A program made the translations under genes and the position numbers. From NCBI RefSeq assembly GCF_001305675.1, contig NZ_CP011853.1, positions 1,426,001 to 1,490,000 of the forward strand: a stretch of DNA of 64,000 bases, in the 5' to 3' direction. The notes beneath the pieces are model-generated. The model had not been told where the DNA came from. It was given only the letters and a program-made list of their open reading frames with translations, and made no database searches. Shown in pieces: positions 35,005 to 44,228 of the stretch. Numbering within the stretch: position 1 is the stretch's first letter; each line of letters begins with the position of its first letter. The DNA comes from Gordonia phthalatica (GTDB lineage Bacteria > Actinomycetota > Actinomycetes > Mycobacteriales > Mycobacteriaceae).

Positions 35005-35814
35005 ATGGGAATCGACGTGCCGGACCAGCACACACTCGCCACGGCCTTGACCGGCACCCGCTGGACGCGGATCGAGGTGGTCGCCGAGACCGGGTCCACC
35101 AACGCGGACCTGCTCGGGCGAATCGATGCCGGTGAGACCGTCGACGGCACGGTGTTGATCTCGGCGAAGCAGACCTCCGGTCGTGGCAGGCACGCCCGCG
35201 TGTGGGAGACCCCGGCCGGTCAGCTCGCGGTCTCCGCAGCCGTCCGCGTCCGGCCCGACGCCATCGTCCACCTCGGCTGGCTGTCGTTGCTGACCGGCCT
35301 TGCGGTGCACGACGCCGTCAGCGAGGTGGCCGGGACGGCACTCGAACTGAAGTGGCCCAACGACGTCCTCGCTCCCGGGCGCGGAAAACTGGCGGGCATC
35401 CTGTCGGAGTTCCGGTTGATCGCGGCCCCCGACGGCGGACCCGCCGGCGGCGTCGCCGTGATCGGGACCGGCCTCAACATCGATCTGCCCGCGGGCACCG
35501 CGCCGAACACCGCAGCCTCGATCGGCGACCTCGTCGACGGGGCGCTGGACCAGACGACCGTCGCCGCGGCGTACCTGCGGGGGCTGTCGGAGCGGCTGGA
35601 CGCGTGGCCGGACCGGATCGCCGAACTCGCCGAGACCTATCGGGAGGTCAGCGCCACGCTCGGTTCCCGGGTGCGACTGCTGCTGCCGGGCGACGTCGAG
35701 GTGATCGGCGACGCCGTCGACATCGACGACGAGGGACGCATCGTCGTGGACGGCCCGGAAGGTCGGATCACGGCGTCGGCCGGCGACGTGACGCATCTGC
35801 GCCCGGCGACCTGA
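35005..35814 (+). CDS. birA: Biotin-protein ligase
   Basis: A 269-residue ligase that joins biotin to carrier lysines, here of AccA3 and pyruvate carboxylase. The biotinyl-AMP loop GRGRHARVW and KWPNDVL are present, with GGVAVIGTGLNID. There is no N-terminal DNA-binding domain, so it is a group I ligase and not a repressor. TACAGT lies 8 bases before the ATG with no ribosome binding site, suggesting a leaderless mRNA. It is divergent from accD5, an arrangement kept in M. tuberculosis. Confidence 0.94.
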   Translation: MGIDVPDQHTLATALTGTRWTRIEVVAETGSTNADLLGRIDAGETVDGTVLISAKQTSGRGRHARVWETPAGQLAVSAAVRVRPDAIVHLGWLSLLTGLAVHDAVSEVAGTALELKWPNDVLAPGRGKLAGILSEFRLIAAPDGGPAGGVAVIGTGLNIDLPAGTAPNTAASIGDLVDGALDQTTVAAAYLRGLSERLDAWPDRIAELAETYREVSATLGSRVRLLLPGDVEVIGDAVDIDDEGRIVVDGPEGRITASAGDVTHLRPAT

Positions 35815-35823
35815 CTTCTCGCG

Positions 35824-36459
35824 CTACCGGCGGCGGTTGGCGCTGGCGCGTCCCATCGTCGGGATCAGGGTCAGGATGGGCATGCCGATGATGAAGTCCA
35901 TGATCGCGCTGCCGATGCCCGACGAGATCTCGGCGGACAGGAACAGCGGGAGGATCACCGCGGCGGCCACCAGGAGTCCCACGATCCAGCGATAGAACTG
36001 GTCGGGCGCCGGTGTGCCGATCTGCAGCAGATACCAGAGGGCGCCCGCGACCAGCGCCAGGACGAAGCCGGTGAGGGCGAACCACAGCGGATCCTGGGCG
36101 ATCGGATTCCAGATGCCGAGCTTGCCGCTGTCGTTGACCTTCTGGGTGATCGCGCGAATGATCCAGGCCGCGAGCCAAGCCGCCAGACCGGTGACGACAC
36201 CGGTCATCAGGACGCCGCCGCAGAAGGTCAGCGGGTCCACGTCGGGGCCGCGGCGGGGCGGCTTACGACGCTCCGGCTGCTGCGGCTGGTAGCCCTGGTC
36301 GTCGTACTGCTGCGGACGGTCGTACCCCTGCGTGTAGCCCTGTTCGTAACCGGCGGTCCGCGGATCCTGGTACGACGAGTAGTCGTCCTGCCTGCTGTAG
36401 GCGCGGGTCTGCGGCGGCTGCTGGTCGCGGTAGGGGTCGCGCGGATCGTTGTACGTCAT
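35824..36459 (-). CDS. Membrane protein with Gln/Tyr-rich N-terminus (DUF6069-like)
   Basis: A 211-residue protein. Residues 1-70 are hydrophilic and repeat Q, Y, D and P (GYEQGYTQGYDRPQQYDDQG), followed by a basic KPPRRGPD stretch. Four membrane helices follow (about 78-98, 125-145, 155-175, 185-202). The membrane part resembles DUF6069 proteins, whose role is not known. AAAGG lies shortly before the ATG at 36459. It converges on birA with a 9-base gap and is not present at this position in M. tuberculosis. Confidence 0.7.
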   Translation of the reverse strand: MTYNDPRDPYRDQQPPQTRAYSRQDDYSSYQDPRTAGYEQGYTQGYDRPQQYDDQGYQPQQPERRKPPRRGPDVDPLTFCGGVLMTGVVTGLAAWLAAWIIRAITQKVNDSGKLGIWNPIAQDPLWFALTGFVLALVAGALWYLLQIGTPAPDQFYRWIVGLLVAAAVILPLFLSAEISSGIGSAIMDFIIGMPILTLIPTMGRASANRRR

Positions 36460-36580
36460 GGTCCTTTGCCTGTGGTCGGGTTCGGTGGAGGCCGTCGACG
36501 GTGCGTCGGGTGGCGTCCGAACCGCCAGTGTAGCGCCGAATAAAGCCCCTCTTAAGGGACCGGCACTAAGGTGAACAGTC

Positions 36581-37174
36581 ATGGGCTACCCGAGCGAGAA
36601 CCTGGCACCGGGCGAGGTCGTCGTCATCCACCGCCATCCGCACTGGAAATCTTTGGTGCTGCCGGTGCTGATCTTCTGGCTCGCCACCGCCGTCGCAGGC
36701 ATCGCGGTCGGCTACGCGCGCAGTTCTGACATGGCCGACGGCGGCAAGTTCTGGATCACCGTCGTGGTCGGTGTGGCGTGGCTGGCCGTCGCGGGCTGGT
36801 TCCTGGTGCGACCGCTGCTCTCGTGGAAGACGACGCACTTCGTGGTCACCGACCGTCGCGTCATCTACCGCAACGGGATCATCACGCGGTCGGGCATCGA
36901 CATCCCGATCCGCCGGATCAACACCGTCGAGTTCCGGCACGGGCTCATCGACCGGATCCTCCGCACCGGCACGCTGGTGATCGAGTCCGCGTCCGACGAC
37001 CCGCTGTCGTTCAAGAACATTCCGCAGGTGGAGGCCGTGCACGCGCAGCTGTACCAGGAGCTGCTCGACGACGAGGAGCCCTACGACGACCGGCGCAGCG
37101 GCCAGTACCGCGACCCGCGACGCGACGCCGATGACGACGACGACCGGCGTGCGCCCCGCAGCGGTGGCCGCTGA
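36581..37174 (+). CDS. Membrane protein with bacterial PH domain
   Basis: A 197-residue protein with two membrane helices (about residues 25-45 and 62-84), then a bacterial PH-2 domain (about 85-160; HFVVTDRRVIYRNGI and GTLVIESASDDPLSF). The last 40 residues are rich in D and R. It is the likely counterpart of Rv3278c, found between birA and purK in M. tuberculosis. TAAGGT lies 8 bases before the ATG without a ribosome binding site. Its stop overlaps the next start (TGATG), so it is co-translated with the response regulator. Confidence 0.82.
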   Translation: MGYPSENLAPGEVVVIHRHPHWKSLVLPVLIFWLATAVAGIAVGYARSSDMADGGKFWITVVVGVAWLAVAGWFLVRPLLSWKTTHFVVTDRRVIYRNGIITRSGIDIPIRRINTVEFRHGLIDRILRTGTLVIESASDDPLSFKNIPQVEAVHAQLYQELLDDEEPYDDRRSGQYRDPRRDADDDDDRRAPRSGGR

Positions 37175-37875
37175 TGCCGGGCACGCGGCCGGTCCTGCTG
37201 GCTGAGGACGACGCGGCGATCGCCGAACCCCTCGCACGGGCGTTGACGCGTGAGGGCAACCGATGTGACATCGCGGCCACCGGGCCCGAAGCGCTCGAGA
37301 AGGTCCTCGACGGCGACTACGGGCTGCTGATCCTCGATCTCGGGCTGCCCGGCATGGACGGCCTCGAGGTCTGCCGCCGTGTCCGCGCCGAACTGCCGAC
37401 GATGCCGGTCCTGATGCTGACCGCCCGCACCGACGAGGTGGATTTCGTCGTCGGCCTCGACGCCGGCGCCGACGACTACGTCGGCAAACCCTTCCGCCTG
37501 GCCGAGCTGCTGGCCCGCGTCCGCGCGTTGATGCGCCGCAGCGTCGTCGTCGCCGAGGAGCCGGAGAGCCTGGAGACCCTCGACTCCGGCGACATCCAGC
37601 TGGACCCGAAGGCGCGCCGCGTGGTCGTCGACGGTGAGGACCTGACCCTCGCCAACCGCGAGTTCGAACTCCTCCGATTCCTGATGGAGCGACCCGGCGA
37701 GGTCACGTCGCGCGACGAGATCCTCGAGACGGTGTGGGGTTCCACCGACCTGCGGTCGTCGAAGACGCTCGACATGCACATCTCGTGGGTGCGGCGGAAG
37801 ATCGGTGACGACCATCCGAAGAAGCGCAAGCACATCGTCACCGTCCGCGGTGTCGGCTTCCGCTTCGACCCGTAG
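37174..37875 (+). CDS. OmpR-family response regulator
   Basis: A 233-residue response regulator. The receiver domain has the acidic pair near residues 11-13, phospho-acceptor aspartate 55 (LLILDLGLPGMDG), threonine 83 and lysine 105. The winged-helix DNA-binding domain covers about 135-232 (LANREFELLRFLMERPGEV, SSKTLDMHISWVRRKI). It overlaps the PH-domain gene by one base and precedes its kinase by 14 bases. The inducing signal and targets are unknown. This pair is not at the equivalent M. tuberculosis locus. Confidence 0.93.
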   Translation: MPGTRPVLLAEDDAAIAEPLARALTREGNRCDIAATGPEALEKVLDGDYGLLILDLGLPGMDGLEVCRRVRAELPTMPVLMLTARTDEVDFVVGLDAGADDYVGKPFRLAELLARVRALMRRSVVVAEEPESLETLDSGDIQLDPKARRVVVDGEDLTLANREFELLRFLMERPGEVTSRDEILETVWGSTDLRSSKTLDMHISWVRRKIGDDHPKKRKHIVTVRGVGFRFDP

Positions 37876-37889
37876 CGGCGGCACCCGCG

Positions 37890-39236
37890 GTGCGACGCCG
37901 AATACTGAAGATGATGATCGCGTCCCTCGTTGCGATGGGCGTGATGTTCGGTGCACCCATGACCGTCATCACCTGGGACTGGTTCGCCACGTCCACCCAC
38001 CAGGACCTCTCACAGCGACTCACCCGGATGAGCGAGCACGTCTTGGCGGAGGAGGCCGCGGGCCGAGCGGTGGAGCCGCGCGACCTCGATCTGGAGCAGT
38101 TCCGGCTGCTGGTGCCTGAGAACGGTCGGCTCACGCTCACCTACCGGGCGCCCGATCCGACGGCCGCGCGCGGCTACCGGCTCGGCACTCGGCAGACCGG
38201 TCACGCGTTCACCGGGGAGGCGGTCTCGGAGTCCATCAACATCGGGCCCAACGCCGACCTGACCCTCGCGATCCCGCAGCGGGACGTGCGGCCCACCCAG
38301 TTCCTGGCGGTTCTGACGCTGATGCTCGCGATCCTGGTCGCCGTCCTCGGCGGAGGCGTGGTCGCAGTCCTCACGGCCCGGCGGCTGTCGGAGCCGCTGT
38401 CGGACGTCGCACGCCGCGCCGCGAACATGGCGCGCGGCGACTTCTCGTCGGACTGGCCCACCTACGGGATCGACGAACTCGATCGCGTGTCGTCGGCGCT
38501 CGCGGACGCCAACCAGGAGATCGCGTGGCGGCTGGAGCGCGAGAGCGAGATCGTCGGCGACGTCTCGCATCAGCTGCGCAGCCGTCTGACGGCGATCCAT
38601 CTCCGGCTCGACGAGCTGACCCTGCACGACGATCCCGACGTCGTCGGCGAAGCCGAGGCCGGCGTCGAGCAGGTGGAGCGGCTGGCGACCGAGCTCGACG
38701 AGATGATCGCGGCGTCGCGGGCCGACTCGAAGGCGCGGGTGGCGATCGACGTGGTCGCGGTCATCGAGACCCTGGTCCGCGACTTCGCCCCGACGTTCGC
38801 CTCCGAGGGGCGGACCATCCGCGTCGCGGTCGACGACTCCGCGCCGCACGTCTACGGACGTCCGGGGCGGCTGCGCGAGGCGCTCAGCGTGCTGGTCGAC
38901 AACGCGTGCGTGCACGGCGCGGGGGAGTGCGTGATCAGCGTCGGCAGCGTGTCGAGTTCGGAGATGGTCCGCATCACGGTCGCCGACGGCGGTCCCGGCG
39001 TGGCCGACGACCTGGTGCCCGACATCTTCCGGCGCGGTGTGTCGGGCGGCGGAAGCAGTGGATACGGCCTGTCGTTGGCGCGGGCGCTGGTGGAGGCGGA
39101 CGGCGGCAGGCTGGATCTGATCCAGCGGCGCCCCGCGGTGTTCGGCGTGGTGACCCCGATGCATGCCGCCGCCGCAGAAGTGAAGGACGGCTCAGCGGAC
39201 GCCGAGATCAGGCGTGTCCGAGTTCCTCATCGCTGA
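37890..39236 (+). CDS. Sensor histidine kinase
   Basis: A 448-residue kinase with a membrane helix at about 9-28, an extracellular sensor of about 105 residues, and a second helix at about 137-161. HAMP follows, then the dimerisation domain with histidine 227 (DVSHQLRSRLTAI). The ATPase has the N box VDNACVHG, the G1 box VADGGPGV and the G2 box GSSGYGLSLARAL. The H box is unusual, SHQLRSRL where SHELRTPL is usual. The GTG at 37890 has only a weak ribosome binding site; ATG 37911 is an alternative but would shorten the first helix. Its 3' end overlaps gtrA on the other strand by 29 bases. Confidence 0.92.
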   Translation: MRRRILKMMIASLVAMGVMFGAPMTVITWDWFATSTHQDLSQRLTRMSEHVLAEEAAGRAVEPRDLDLEQFRLLVPENGRLTLTYRAPDPTAARGYRLGTRQTGHAFTGEAVSESINIGPNADLTLAIPQRDVRPTQFLAVLTLMLAILVAVLGGGVVAVLTARRLSEPLSDVARRAANMARGDFSSDWPTYGIDELDRVSSALADANQEIAWRLERESEIVGDVSHQLRSRLTAIHLRLDELTLHDDPDVVGEAEAGVEQVERLATELDEMIAASRADSKARVAIDVVAVIETLVRDFAPTFASEGRTIRVAVDDSAPHVYGRPGRLREALSVLVDNACVHGAGECVISVGSVSSSEMVRITVADGGPGVADDLVPDIFRRGVSGGGSSGYGLSLARALVEADGGRLDLIQRRPAVFGVVTPMHAAAAEVKDGSADAEIRRVRVPHR

Positions 39237-39768
39237 GTTCGTCGGACGTCGGGTGGATGTCGGTGGAGCCGCCCTCGCCGCCGCGCGGTTGCTCGTCGGG
39301 GAACGCGAAGCGGCGCAGCGCCCAGAAACGGAAGCCCATGCCGATCAGGTTGCCGATGATCATGCCGAGCATGAAGTCGACGATCGCGAGCTCCAGACCG
39401 TGGATGTTCTCGCGTATGTTGAAGACGTTGTTGCCCAGCCACAGCGGTGCGGACGCCAACAGCACGCCGATGCCGCTGATGATGAAGAACAGGGTGGCCT
39501 CGTGGGCGCGCTCCCGGCCGCCGCGGTTCTTGAACGCCCATTCGCGGTTCAGCACGTAGCTCAGAACGACGGCCACGCCACCGGAGATGATGCGCGCGAT
39601 CGTCGGTTTCTGCTCGAGGATCGTGAAGGCGAGGAGGAAGTAGACGAGGGTGTCGACCACGAACGTGGTGCCGCCGACGATCGCGAACTTGATGAATTCG
39701 CTGTGCTTCACCACGAGTCGTCGTAGGGGTTGCGGGAGGCTGTTCACAACCCCGTCAATGGTCGGCAC
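39208..39768 (-). CDS. GtrA-family membrane protein
   Basis: A 186-residue protein with four membrane helices and the GtrA/DPMS-C pattern (FIKFAIVGGTTFVVDTLVYF, then SYVLNREWAFKNRGG). Family members help move polyprenyl-linked sugars across the membrane for cell-wall polysaccharides. The C-terminal 35 residues are charged and cytoplasmic. The GTG at 39768 was chosen because TACACT lies 8 bases upstream, like other leaderless starts here; GTG 39747 is an alternative. The neighbour order with purK matches Rv3277-Rv3276c. Confidence 0.85.
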   Translation of the reverse strand: MPTIDGVVNSLPQPLRRLVVKHSEFIKFAIVGGTTFVVDTLVYFLLAFTILEQKPTIARIISGGVAVVLSYVLNREWAFKNRGGRERAHEATLFFIISGIGVLLASAPLWLGNNVFNIRENIHGLELAIVDFMLGMIIGNLIGMGFRFWALRRFAFPDEQPRGGEGGSTDIHPTSDELSDEELGHA

Positions 39769-39858
39769 AAGGTTCGAGTGTACGGAATCGGCGCCGATAC
39801 GCAGACATCGACCGACGCCGGTGCTCGTCGGACGGCACAGACGTGACACCATTGCAGG

Positions 39859-41094
39859 GTGACTTCCAGCCCTGATCGACGTTCCACCGGCATGCCAACT
39901 GTGACCATGATCGGCGGTGGTCAGCTGGCGCGCATGACGCACCAGTCGGCCATCGCGCTCGGCGAGTGCCTGCGGGTGCTGGCCGGCAGCGCGGACGAAC
40001 CCGCTGCTCAGGTGAGTGCGAACGTGGTGATCGGCGCGCACGACGATCTCGAGGCGCTGCGCACCGCGGCCGAGGGCGCGGTGGCGCTGACCTTCGACCA
40101 CGAGGGCGTCCCGCTGGCGCACCTGCAGGCACTGGAGGCCGAGGGCGTACAGGTACGACCGCCCTCCGCGGCCCTGCACTTCGCGCAGGACAAGATGGCG
40201 ATGCGCCGGCGGTTGTCGGAGCTCGGCCTGCCGGTCCCGGACTTCGTCGACCTGTCCGGCGACGTGCCCGCGGCCCGTGAGGCGTTGATCGCGTTCGGTG
40301 ACGCCCACGACTGGCAGGTGGTGCTCAAGGCGGTCTCCGGCGGCTACGACGGTCGCGGCGTCTGGATCACCTCAGGCCGCGACGACGCTCTCGCCGCATT
40401 CGACGCCAATGCCGGGGGCGACACGATTCTGATGGCGGAGGAGAAGGTCGCGATGGCACGGGAGCTGTCGGCGATGGTCGCGCGTTCGCCGTTCGGGCAG
40501 GGTGCGGCGTGGCCCGTGGTCGAGACCGTTCAGCGCAAGGGCCAGTGCGCCGTCGTGCTGGCGCCCGCGCCGGGCCTGAGCGAGGAGTCCGCGCAGCGCG
40601 CCCAGCAGATGTCGCTGCAGCTGGCCGACGAACTGGGCGTCATCGGCAACATGGCGATGGAGCTGTTCGAGACCGTCGACGGCGAGCTGATCGTCAACGA
40701 GCTCGCGATGCGCCCGCACAACAGCGGTCACTGGACCATGGACGGCGCTGTCACCTCGCAGTTCGAACAGCACCTCCGCGCCGTCCTCGACTACCCGCTC
40801 GGTGACACCTCGGCGCGGTCCGAGGTGGTCGTGATGGCCAACATCCTGGGTGCCGAGGACGCTCCCGCGATGTCCATGGACGAGCGGCTGCACCATCTGT
40901 TCGCGCGGATGCCCGACGCCAAGGTCCACCTGTACGGCAAGTCGGAGCGACCGGACCGGAAGATCGGTCACGTCAACATCGTCGGCCTCCCCGGCGCCAC
41001 CGTCGACGACGTCCGCGAGCGTGCCGAGCGCGCCGCGACCTGGATGAGCACCGCCGTCTGGACCGACGGTTGGGATCCGCACACCGCGTCCTGA
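39859..41094 (+). CDS. purK: 5-(carboxyamino)imidazole ribonucleotide synthase
   Basis: A 411-residue ATP-grasp enzyme of purine synthesis that carboxylates AIR to N5-CAIR. The N-terminus has TMIGGGQLARM; the ATP-grasp core shows VVLKAVSGGYDGRGVW and the end NELAMRPHNSGHWTMDGA. It is followed by purE after 46 bases. The start is uncertain: GTG 39859 is taken because it is the longest plausible start, but ATG 39892 lies only 3 codons before the TMIGGGQ strand and also fits the family. Confidence 0.94.
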   Translation: MTSSPDRRSTGMPTVTMIGGGQLARMTHQSAIALGECLRVLAGSADEPAAQVSANVVIGAHDDLEALRTAAEGAVALTFDHEGVPLAHLQALEAEGVQVRPPSAALHFAQDKMAMRRRLSELGLPVPDFVDLSGDVPAAREALIAFGDAHDWQVVLKAVSGGYDGRGVWITSGRDDALAAFDANAGGDTILMAEEKVAMARELSAMVARSPFGQGAAWPVVETVQRKGQCAVVLAPAPGLSEESAQRAQQMSLQLADELGVIGNMAMELFETVDGELIVNELAMRPHNSGHWTMDGAVTSQFEQHLRAVLDYPLGDTSARSEVVVMANILGAEDAPAMSMDERLHHLFARMPDAKVHLYGKSERPDRKIGHVNIVGLPGATVDDVRERAERAATWMSTAVWTDGWDPHTAS

Positions 41095-41140
41095 ACCGAC
41101 CGCCGTACGCCCCCCGAACTCCACCACCGAAAGAGGACCG

Positions 41141-41662
41141 ATGACCACCCCCAGCACCCCGCCCGCACCCCGCGTCGGCCTCATCATGGGCAGCGACTCC
41201 GACTGGCCCACCATGAAGGCCGCCGCCGAGGCACTCGCCGAGTTCGGCATCCCGTTCGAGGTGGGCGTCGTGTCCGCGCACCGCACCCCGCAGCGGATGC
41301 TCGACTACGCGAAGGCCGCAGCCGGTCGCGGCGTCCAGGTGATCATCGCCGGCGCCGGCGGCGCCGCGCACCTGCCGGGCATGGTGGCGTCGGCGACGCC
41401 GCTGCCGGTCATCGGTGTCCCCGTCCCGCTGAAGTACCTCGACGGCATGGACTCGCTCCTGTCGATCGTCCAGATGCCCGCGGGCGTCCCGGTCGCGACA
41501 GTCTCGATCGGCGGTGCCAAGAACGCAGGCCTGCTGGCCGCGCGCATCCTCGGCGCCTCCGATCCCGCCATCCAGGCGGCCATGGCGAAATTCCAGGCAG
41601 GCCTGGAGGAGATGGTGCTGGAGAAGGACGAGAAACTGCGCCGGAGCCTGTTCGAGGACTGA
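41141..41662 (+). CDS. purE: N5-CAIR mutase
   Basis: A 173-residue class I PurE that rearranges N5-CAIR to CAIR, the step after PurK. The signature GSDSDWPTMKAAAEAL is near the start and VVSAHRTPQRMLDYA and GAGGAAHLPGM follow, which hold the active-site serine and histidine. GAGG lies 5 bases before the ATG. The pair purK-purE is an operon, as in most actinobacteria. Confidence 0.96.
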   Translation: MTTPSTPPAPRVGLIMGSDSDWPTMKAAAEALAEFGIPFEVGVVSAHRTPQRMLDYAKAAAGRGVQVIIAGAGGAAHLPGMVASATPLPVIGVPVPLKYLDGMDSLLSIVQMPAGVPVATVSIGGAKNAGLLAARILGASDPAIQAAMAKFQAGLEEMVLEKDEKLRRSLFED

Positions 41663-41695
41663 TCGCTCGCGCGATCAGCGGGCGACGTCGCCCGG

Positions 41696-42706
41696 CTACG
41701 GGCGCAGACCGGCCACCACCTCGGCGGCCGGAACGGCCTGCGCCGCACGGAAGCCGCTGCCCGCCCACAGGTTGATGACGTCGGGATCGCTGGATCCGGC
41801 CTTGCGGATGGGCCCGGTCAGCTTGTTGACCTGCGGGTACACCGGTGGGGCCGTCGCGGTGTGCTCGTCGATGAAGGCGTTCACCAGCCCGCGGGCCAGG
41901 CGCCCGGAGTAGGCGCGCGTCGTCACGGTCTCGGTGAACCGCGGGTCGACGAGCGCGTCGCGATGGGCCTGCTTGGTTCCGGCTTCGGGGCAGCGCAGGA
42001 GCAGGGTTCCGATCTGCGCGGCGACGGCGCCCGCAGCCAGCAGGGCCCGCACATCGTCCGCGGAGGCGACGCCGCCCGCGGCGACGACGGGCAGTCCGGT
42101 CGCCTCGATCACGCCGGTCGTCAACGGCAGCGTCTCGATCTCCGGATCCTCGTCGAGGATGCCGTAGGTGGCGCGGTGGCCGCCCGCGGACACGCCCTGC
42201 GCGCACAGGGCGTCGGCGCCGGCATCGCGGGCGATCTCGGCTTCCCGCACGCAGGTCACCGTGCCTGCGACCAACACGCCCGCCTCGTGCAGGCGCGCGA
42301 CGGTCTCGGCGCTGGGGAAGCCGAACGTGAACGACGCGACCGGCACCCGCTCGTCGATCAGCACCTGAACCTTCCCGTCGAACGAGTCGTCGGTGTACGG
42401 CACCTCGGTCGGGAGCGCGGCACCGAGCCGGTCGGCGAGCGGCTGCAGCCGCTCCCGGTAGGCGTCGAACGCGGCGGCGTCGAAGGGGATCTCCTCGGGG
42501 ACGAAAAGGTTGATGCCGAACGGCTTGTCGGTCAGTGAGCGGATGACGGCGATCGTCTCGCGGAGCTGCTCGGGGGAGAGATAGGCGGCGCCGTAGAAGC
42601 CGAGGCCGCCGGCGTTGGAGACGGCCGCGGTGAGTTCCGGGGTGGACGTGCCGCCCGCCATGGGGGCGCCCGCGATCGGGGCGTCGAGCAGGTCGAAACT
42701 GAACAT
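41696..42706 (-). CDS. Nitronate monooxygenase-like FMN enzyme
   Basis: A 336-residue TIM-barrel flavoprotein of the 2-nitropropane dioxygenase family. Visible marks are PIAGAPMAGGTSTPELTAAV at the start, CAQGVSAGGHRATYG (the family's catalytic histidine region) and VVAAGGVASADDVRALLAAG with AQIGTLLL for FMN phosphate binding. It may detoxify nitronates, though many members have other roles. GGGAG lies 7 bases before the ATG. It is the last gene of a four-gene minus-strand operon; only 2 bases separate it from the acetyltransferase stop. Confidence 0.87.
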   Translation of the reverse strand: MFSFDLLDAPIAGAPMAGGTSTPELTAAVSNAGGLGFYGAAYLSPEQLRETIAVIRSLTDKPFGINLFVPEEIPFDAAAFDAYRERLQPLADRLGAALPTEVPYTDDSFDGKVQVLIDERVPVASFTFGFPSAETVARLHEAGVLVAGTVTCVREAEIARDAGADALCAQGVSAGGHRATYGILDEDPEIETLPLTTGVIEATGLPVVAAGGVASADDVRALLAAGAVAAQIGTLLLRCPEAGTKQAHRDALVDPRFTETVTTRAYSGRLARGLVNAFIDEHTATAPPVYPQVNKLTGPIRKAGSSDPDVINLWAGSGFRAAQAVPAAEVVAGLRP

Positions 42707-42708
42707 GA

Positions 42709-43404
42709 TCACTCTCCCTTCGGGACCCGGACGATCTCCAGGTCGACGGTGCTGCGCAGGACGAAGCCCATCGCCTCGTAGAGGCGGCGCGCCGGGTTGT
42801 CTGCGGTGGTGTGCAGGAACGGGGTGTCGCCGCCGTCGACGGTCACCTGAGCGACGGCCGCGACGAGTCGGCGCGCCAGGCCGCGGCCGCGGGCGTCGGG
42901 ATGGGTGCAGACGGCGCTGATCTCGACCCATCCGGGCAGGTGCAGGCGTTGGCCGGCCATTGCGATCAGGCGGCCGTCGTCGTCGCGGACGCCCAGGTAC
43001 GTGCCCATCTCGATGGTGCGCGGCTGGAACGGTCCGGGTTTGGTCAACTCCACCAGCGCCGTCATCTCGGCGACGTCGTCCGGCCCGAGCACGATCGCCT
43101 GCGAATCGGCCTGCGGCACCACGTCTTCGCCCGAGTACTGCACGAGGTCGAAGGTCTCGATGTGCTCCCACCCCGGCGGCGTCGGCGACTGGCAGTGGCG
43201 CAGGCCGACGGTGTGCCCGGGGCCCGCGAGGGCGGCCATGTCGGCCCAGTCGCGGTCGGACATCTCGCGGGGGTGCCCGTAGAAGACGGACACCTCCGGA
43301 TCGAAGGCAGCGATCGCACCGCGGGTCCGTGCGAAGCGGGCCTGCCGCCCGCGCAGGGCTGAGGTGAACGGGTCGTCGAGCACGATCGGATCGACGACGG
43401 TCAT
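42709..43404 (-). CDS. GNAT-family N-acetyltransferase
   Basis: A 231-residue protein whose C-terminal half is a GNAT/FR47-like fold: WVEISAVCTHPDARGRGLAR is the acetyl-CoA loop (R/Q-x-x-G-x-G/A) and DNPARRLYEAMGF the final strand. The N-terminal half is less conserved. It transfers an acetyl group to an unknown amine. It overlaps the upstream dienelactone-hydrolase-like gene by ATGA and precedes the flavoenzyme by 2 bases, so all are translated together. Confidence 0.88.
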   Translation of the reverse strand: MTVVDPIVLDDPFTSALRGRQARFARTRGAIAAFDPEVSVFYGHPREMSDRDWADMAALAGPGHTVGLRHCQSPTPPGWEHIETFDLVQYSGEDVVPQADSQAIVLGPDDVAEMTALVELTKPGPFQPRTIEMGTYLGVRDDDGRLIAMAGQRLHLPGWVEISAVCTHPDARGRGLARRLVAAVAQVTVDGGDTPFLHTTADNPARRLYEAMGFVLRSTVDLEIVRVPKGE

Positions 43405-44228
43405 GCGACCCGCAGCTTCCGGCGGAAGAAGTCGATGATCTCGTCGAGGGTGTCGCGCGTCGGCTGGCCGGGTTCGTCGATCAGGTGCTCGGTGACCACC
43501 GAATGCGGTGGGATCAGCGCGTCGGGGTTGGCGGCCTCGTCGGGCAGGTCGACGCCGAGGAAGGCGTCGCCGAGCTGCTCGCGCAGGAAGTCGAATCGAC
43601 TGCCGGGCACCATCACGTCGCCCTCGAAGCGGGCGCCCATCACCTGGAGTCCCTTGGCGCAGCGTGCCTTCACGGTCTCGAGGTCGTCGGGGGAGATGTC
43701 GATGTTGCGGCGACGGCCGGGGGTGATCCCCAACGGCAGTGAGGGCTGCGACAGCACCGGTGCGAGGAGCGTGTCGTCGACCGCCATCGCGAGCGCGAAA
43801 CCGCCGGACACGCACATGCCGATGGCGCCCACACCGGGGCCGCCGCACTCGGCGTGCGCGTGGCGGGCGAGTGCTCGGAGCCAGACGACGACGGGCGAGG
43901 ACTTCCCGGTCGCGAAGACGGTGAACTCGCGGCTCACGCAGACCTTCCCGAGCGAGCGGACCATCAGTCCGCCGACCCGCGGCAGATCGGTGACACCGCG
44001 CGGCATCGGGTCGGCGCCGTCGACGCCGAAGAACGACGGGACGAAGACGGTGCAGCCCGCGTCGCTGACGCGGCGGGCGAAGTCCGCGACCTTCGGTGTG
44101 AGGCCGGGGATCTCGGGGATCACGACCACCGCCGGTCCGGTGCCGCGCCGATAGAAGTGGTGGGTGACGCCCGCATCGGTGAACTCGTCGCGCTGGAAGT
44201 CGTCGAGCACCCCGTCGGCGACGGTCAT
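43401..44228 (-). CDS. Dienelactone hydrolase family protein
   Basis: A 275-residue alpha/beta hydrolase. VVVIPEIPGLTPKVADFARR is the oxyanion/first-strand region; the nucleophile is cysteine in GAIGMCVSGGFAL, as in dienelactone hydrolases, and a late histidine in PPHSVVTEHL completes the site. It hydrolyses esters or lactones, substrate unknown. It overlaps genes on both sides by 4 bases (ATGA at each junction). Confidence 0.86.
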   Translation of the reverse strand: MTVADGVLDDFQRDEFTDAGVTHHFYRRGTGPAVVVIPEIPGLTPKVADFARRVSDAGCTVFVPSFFGVDGADPMPRGVTDLPRVGGLMVRSLGKVCVSREFTVFATGKSSPVVVWLRALARHAHAECGGPGVGAIGMCVSGGFALAMAVDDTLLAPVLSQPSLPLGITPGRRRNIDISPDDLETVKARCAKGLQVMGARFEGDVMVPGSRFDFLREQLGDAFLGVDLPDEAANPDALIPPHSVVTEHLIDEPGQPTRDTLDEIIDFFRRKLRVA

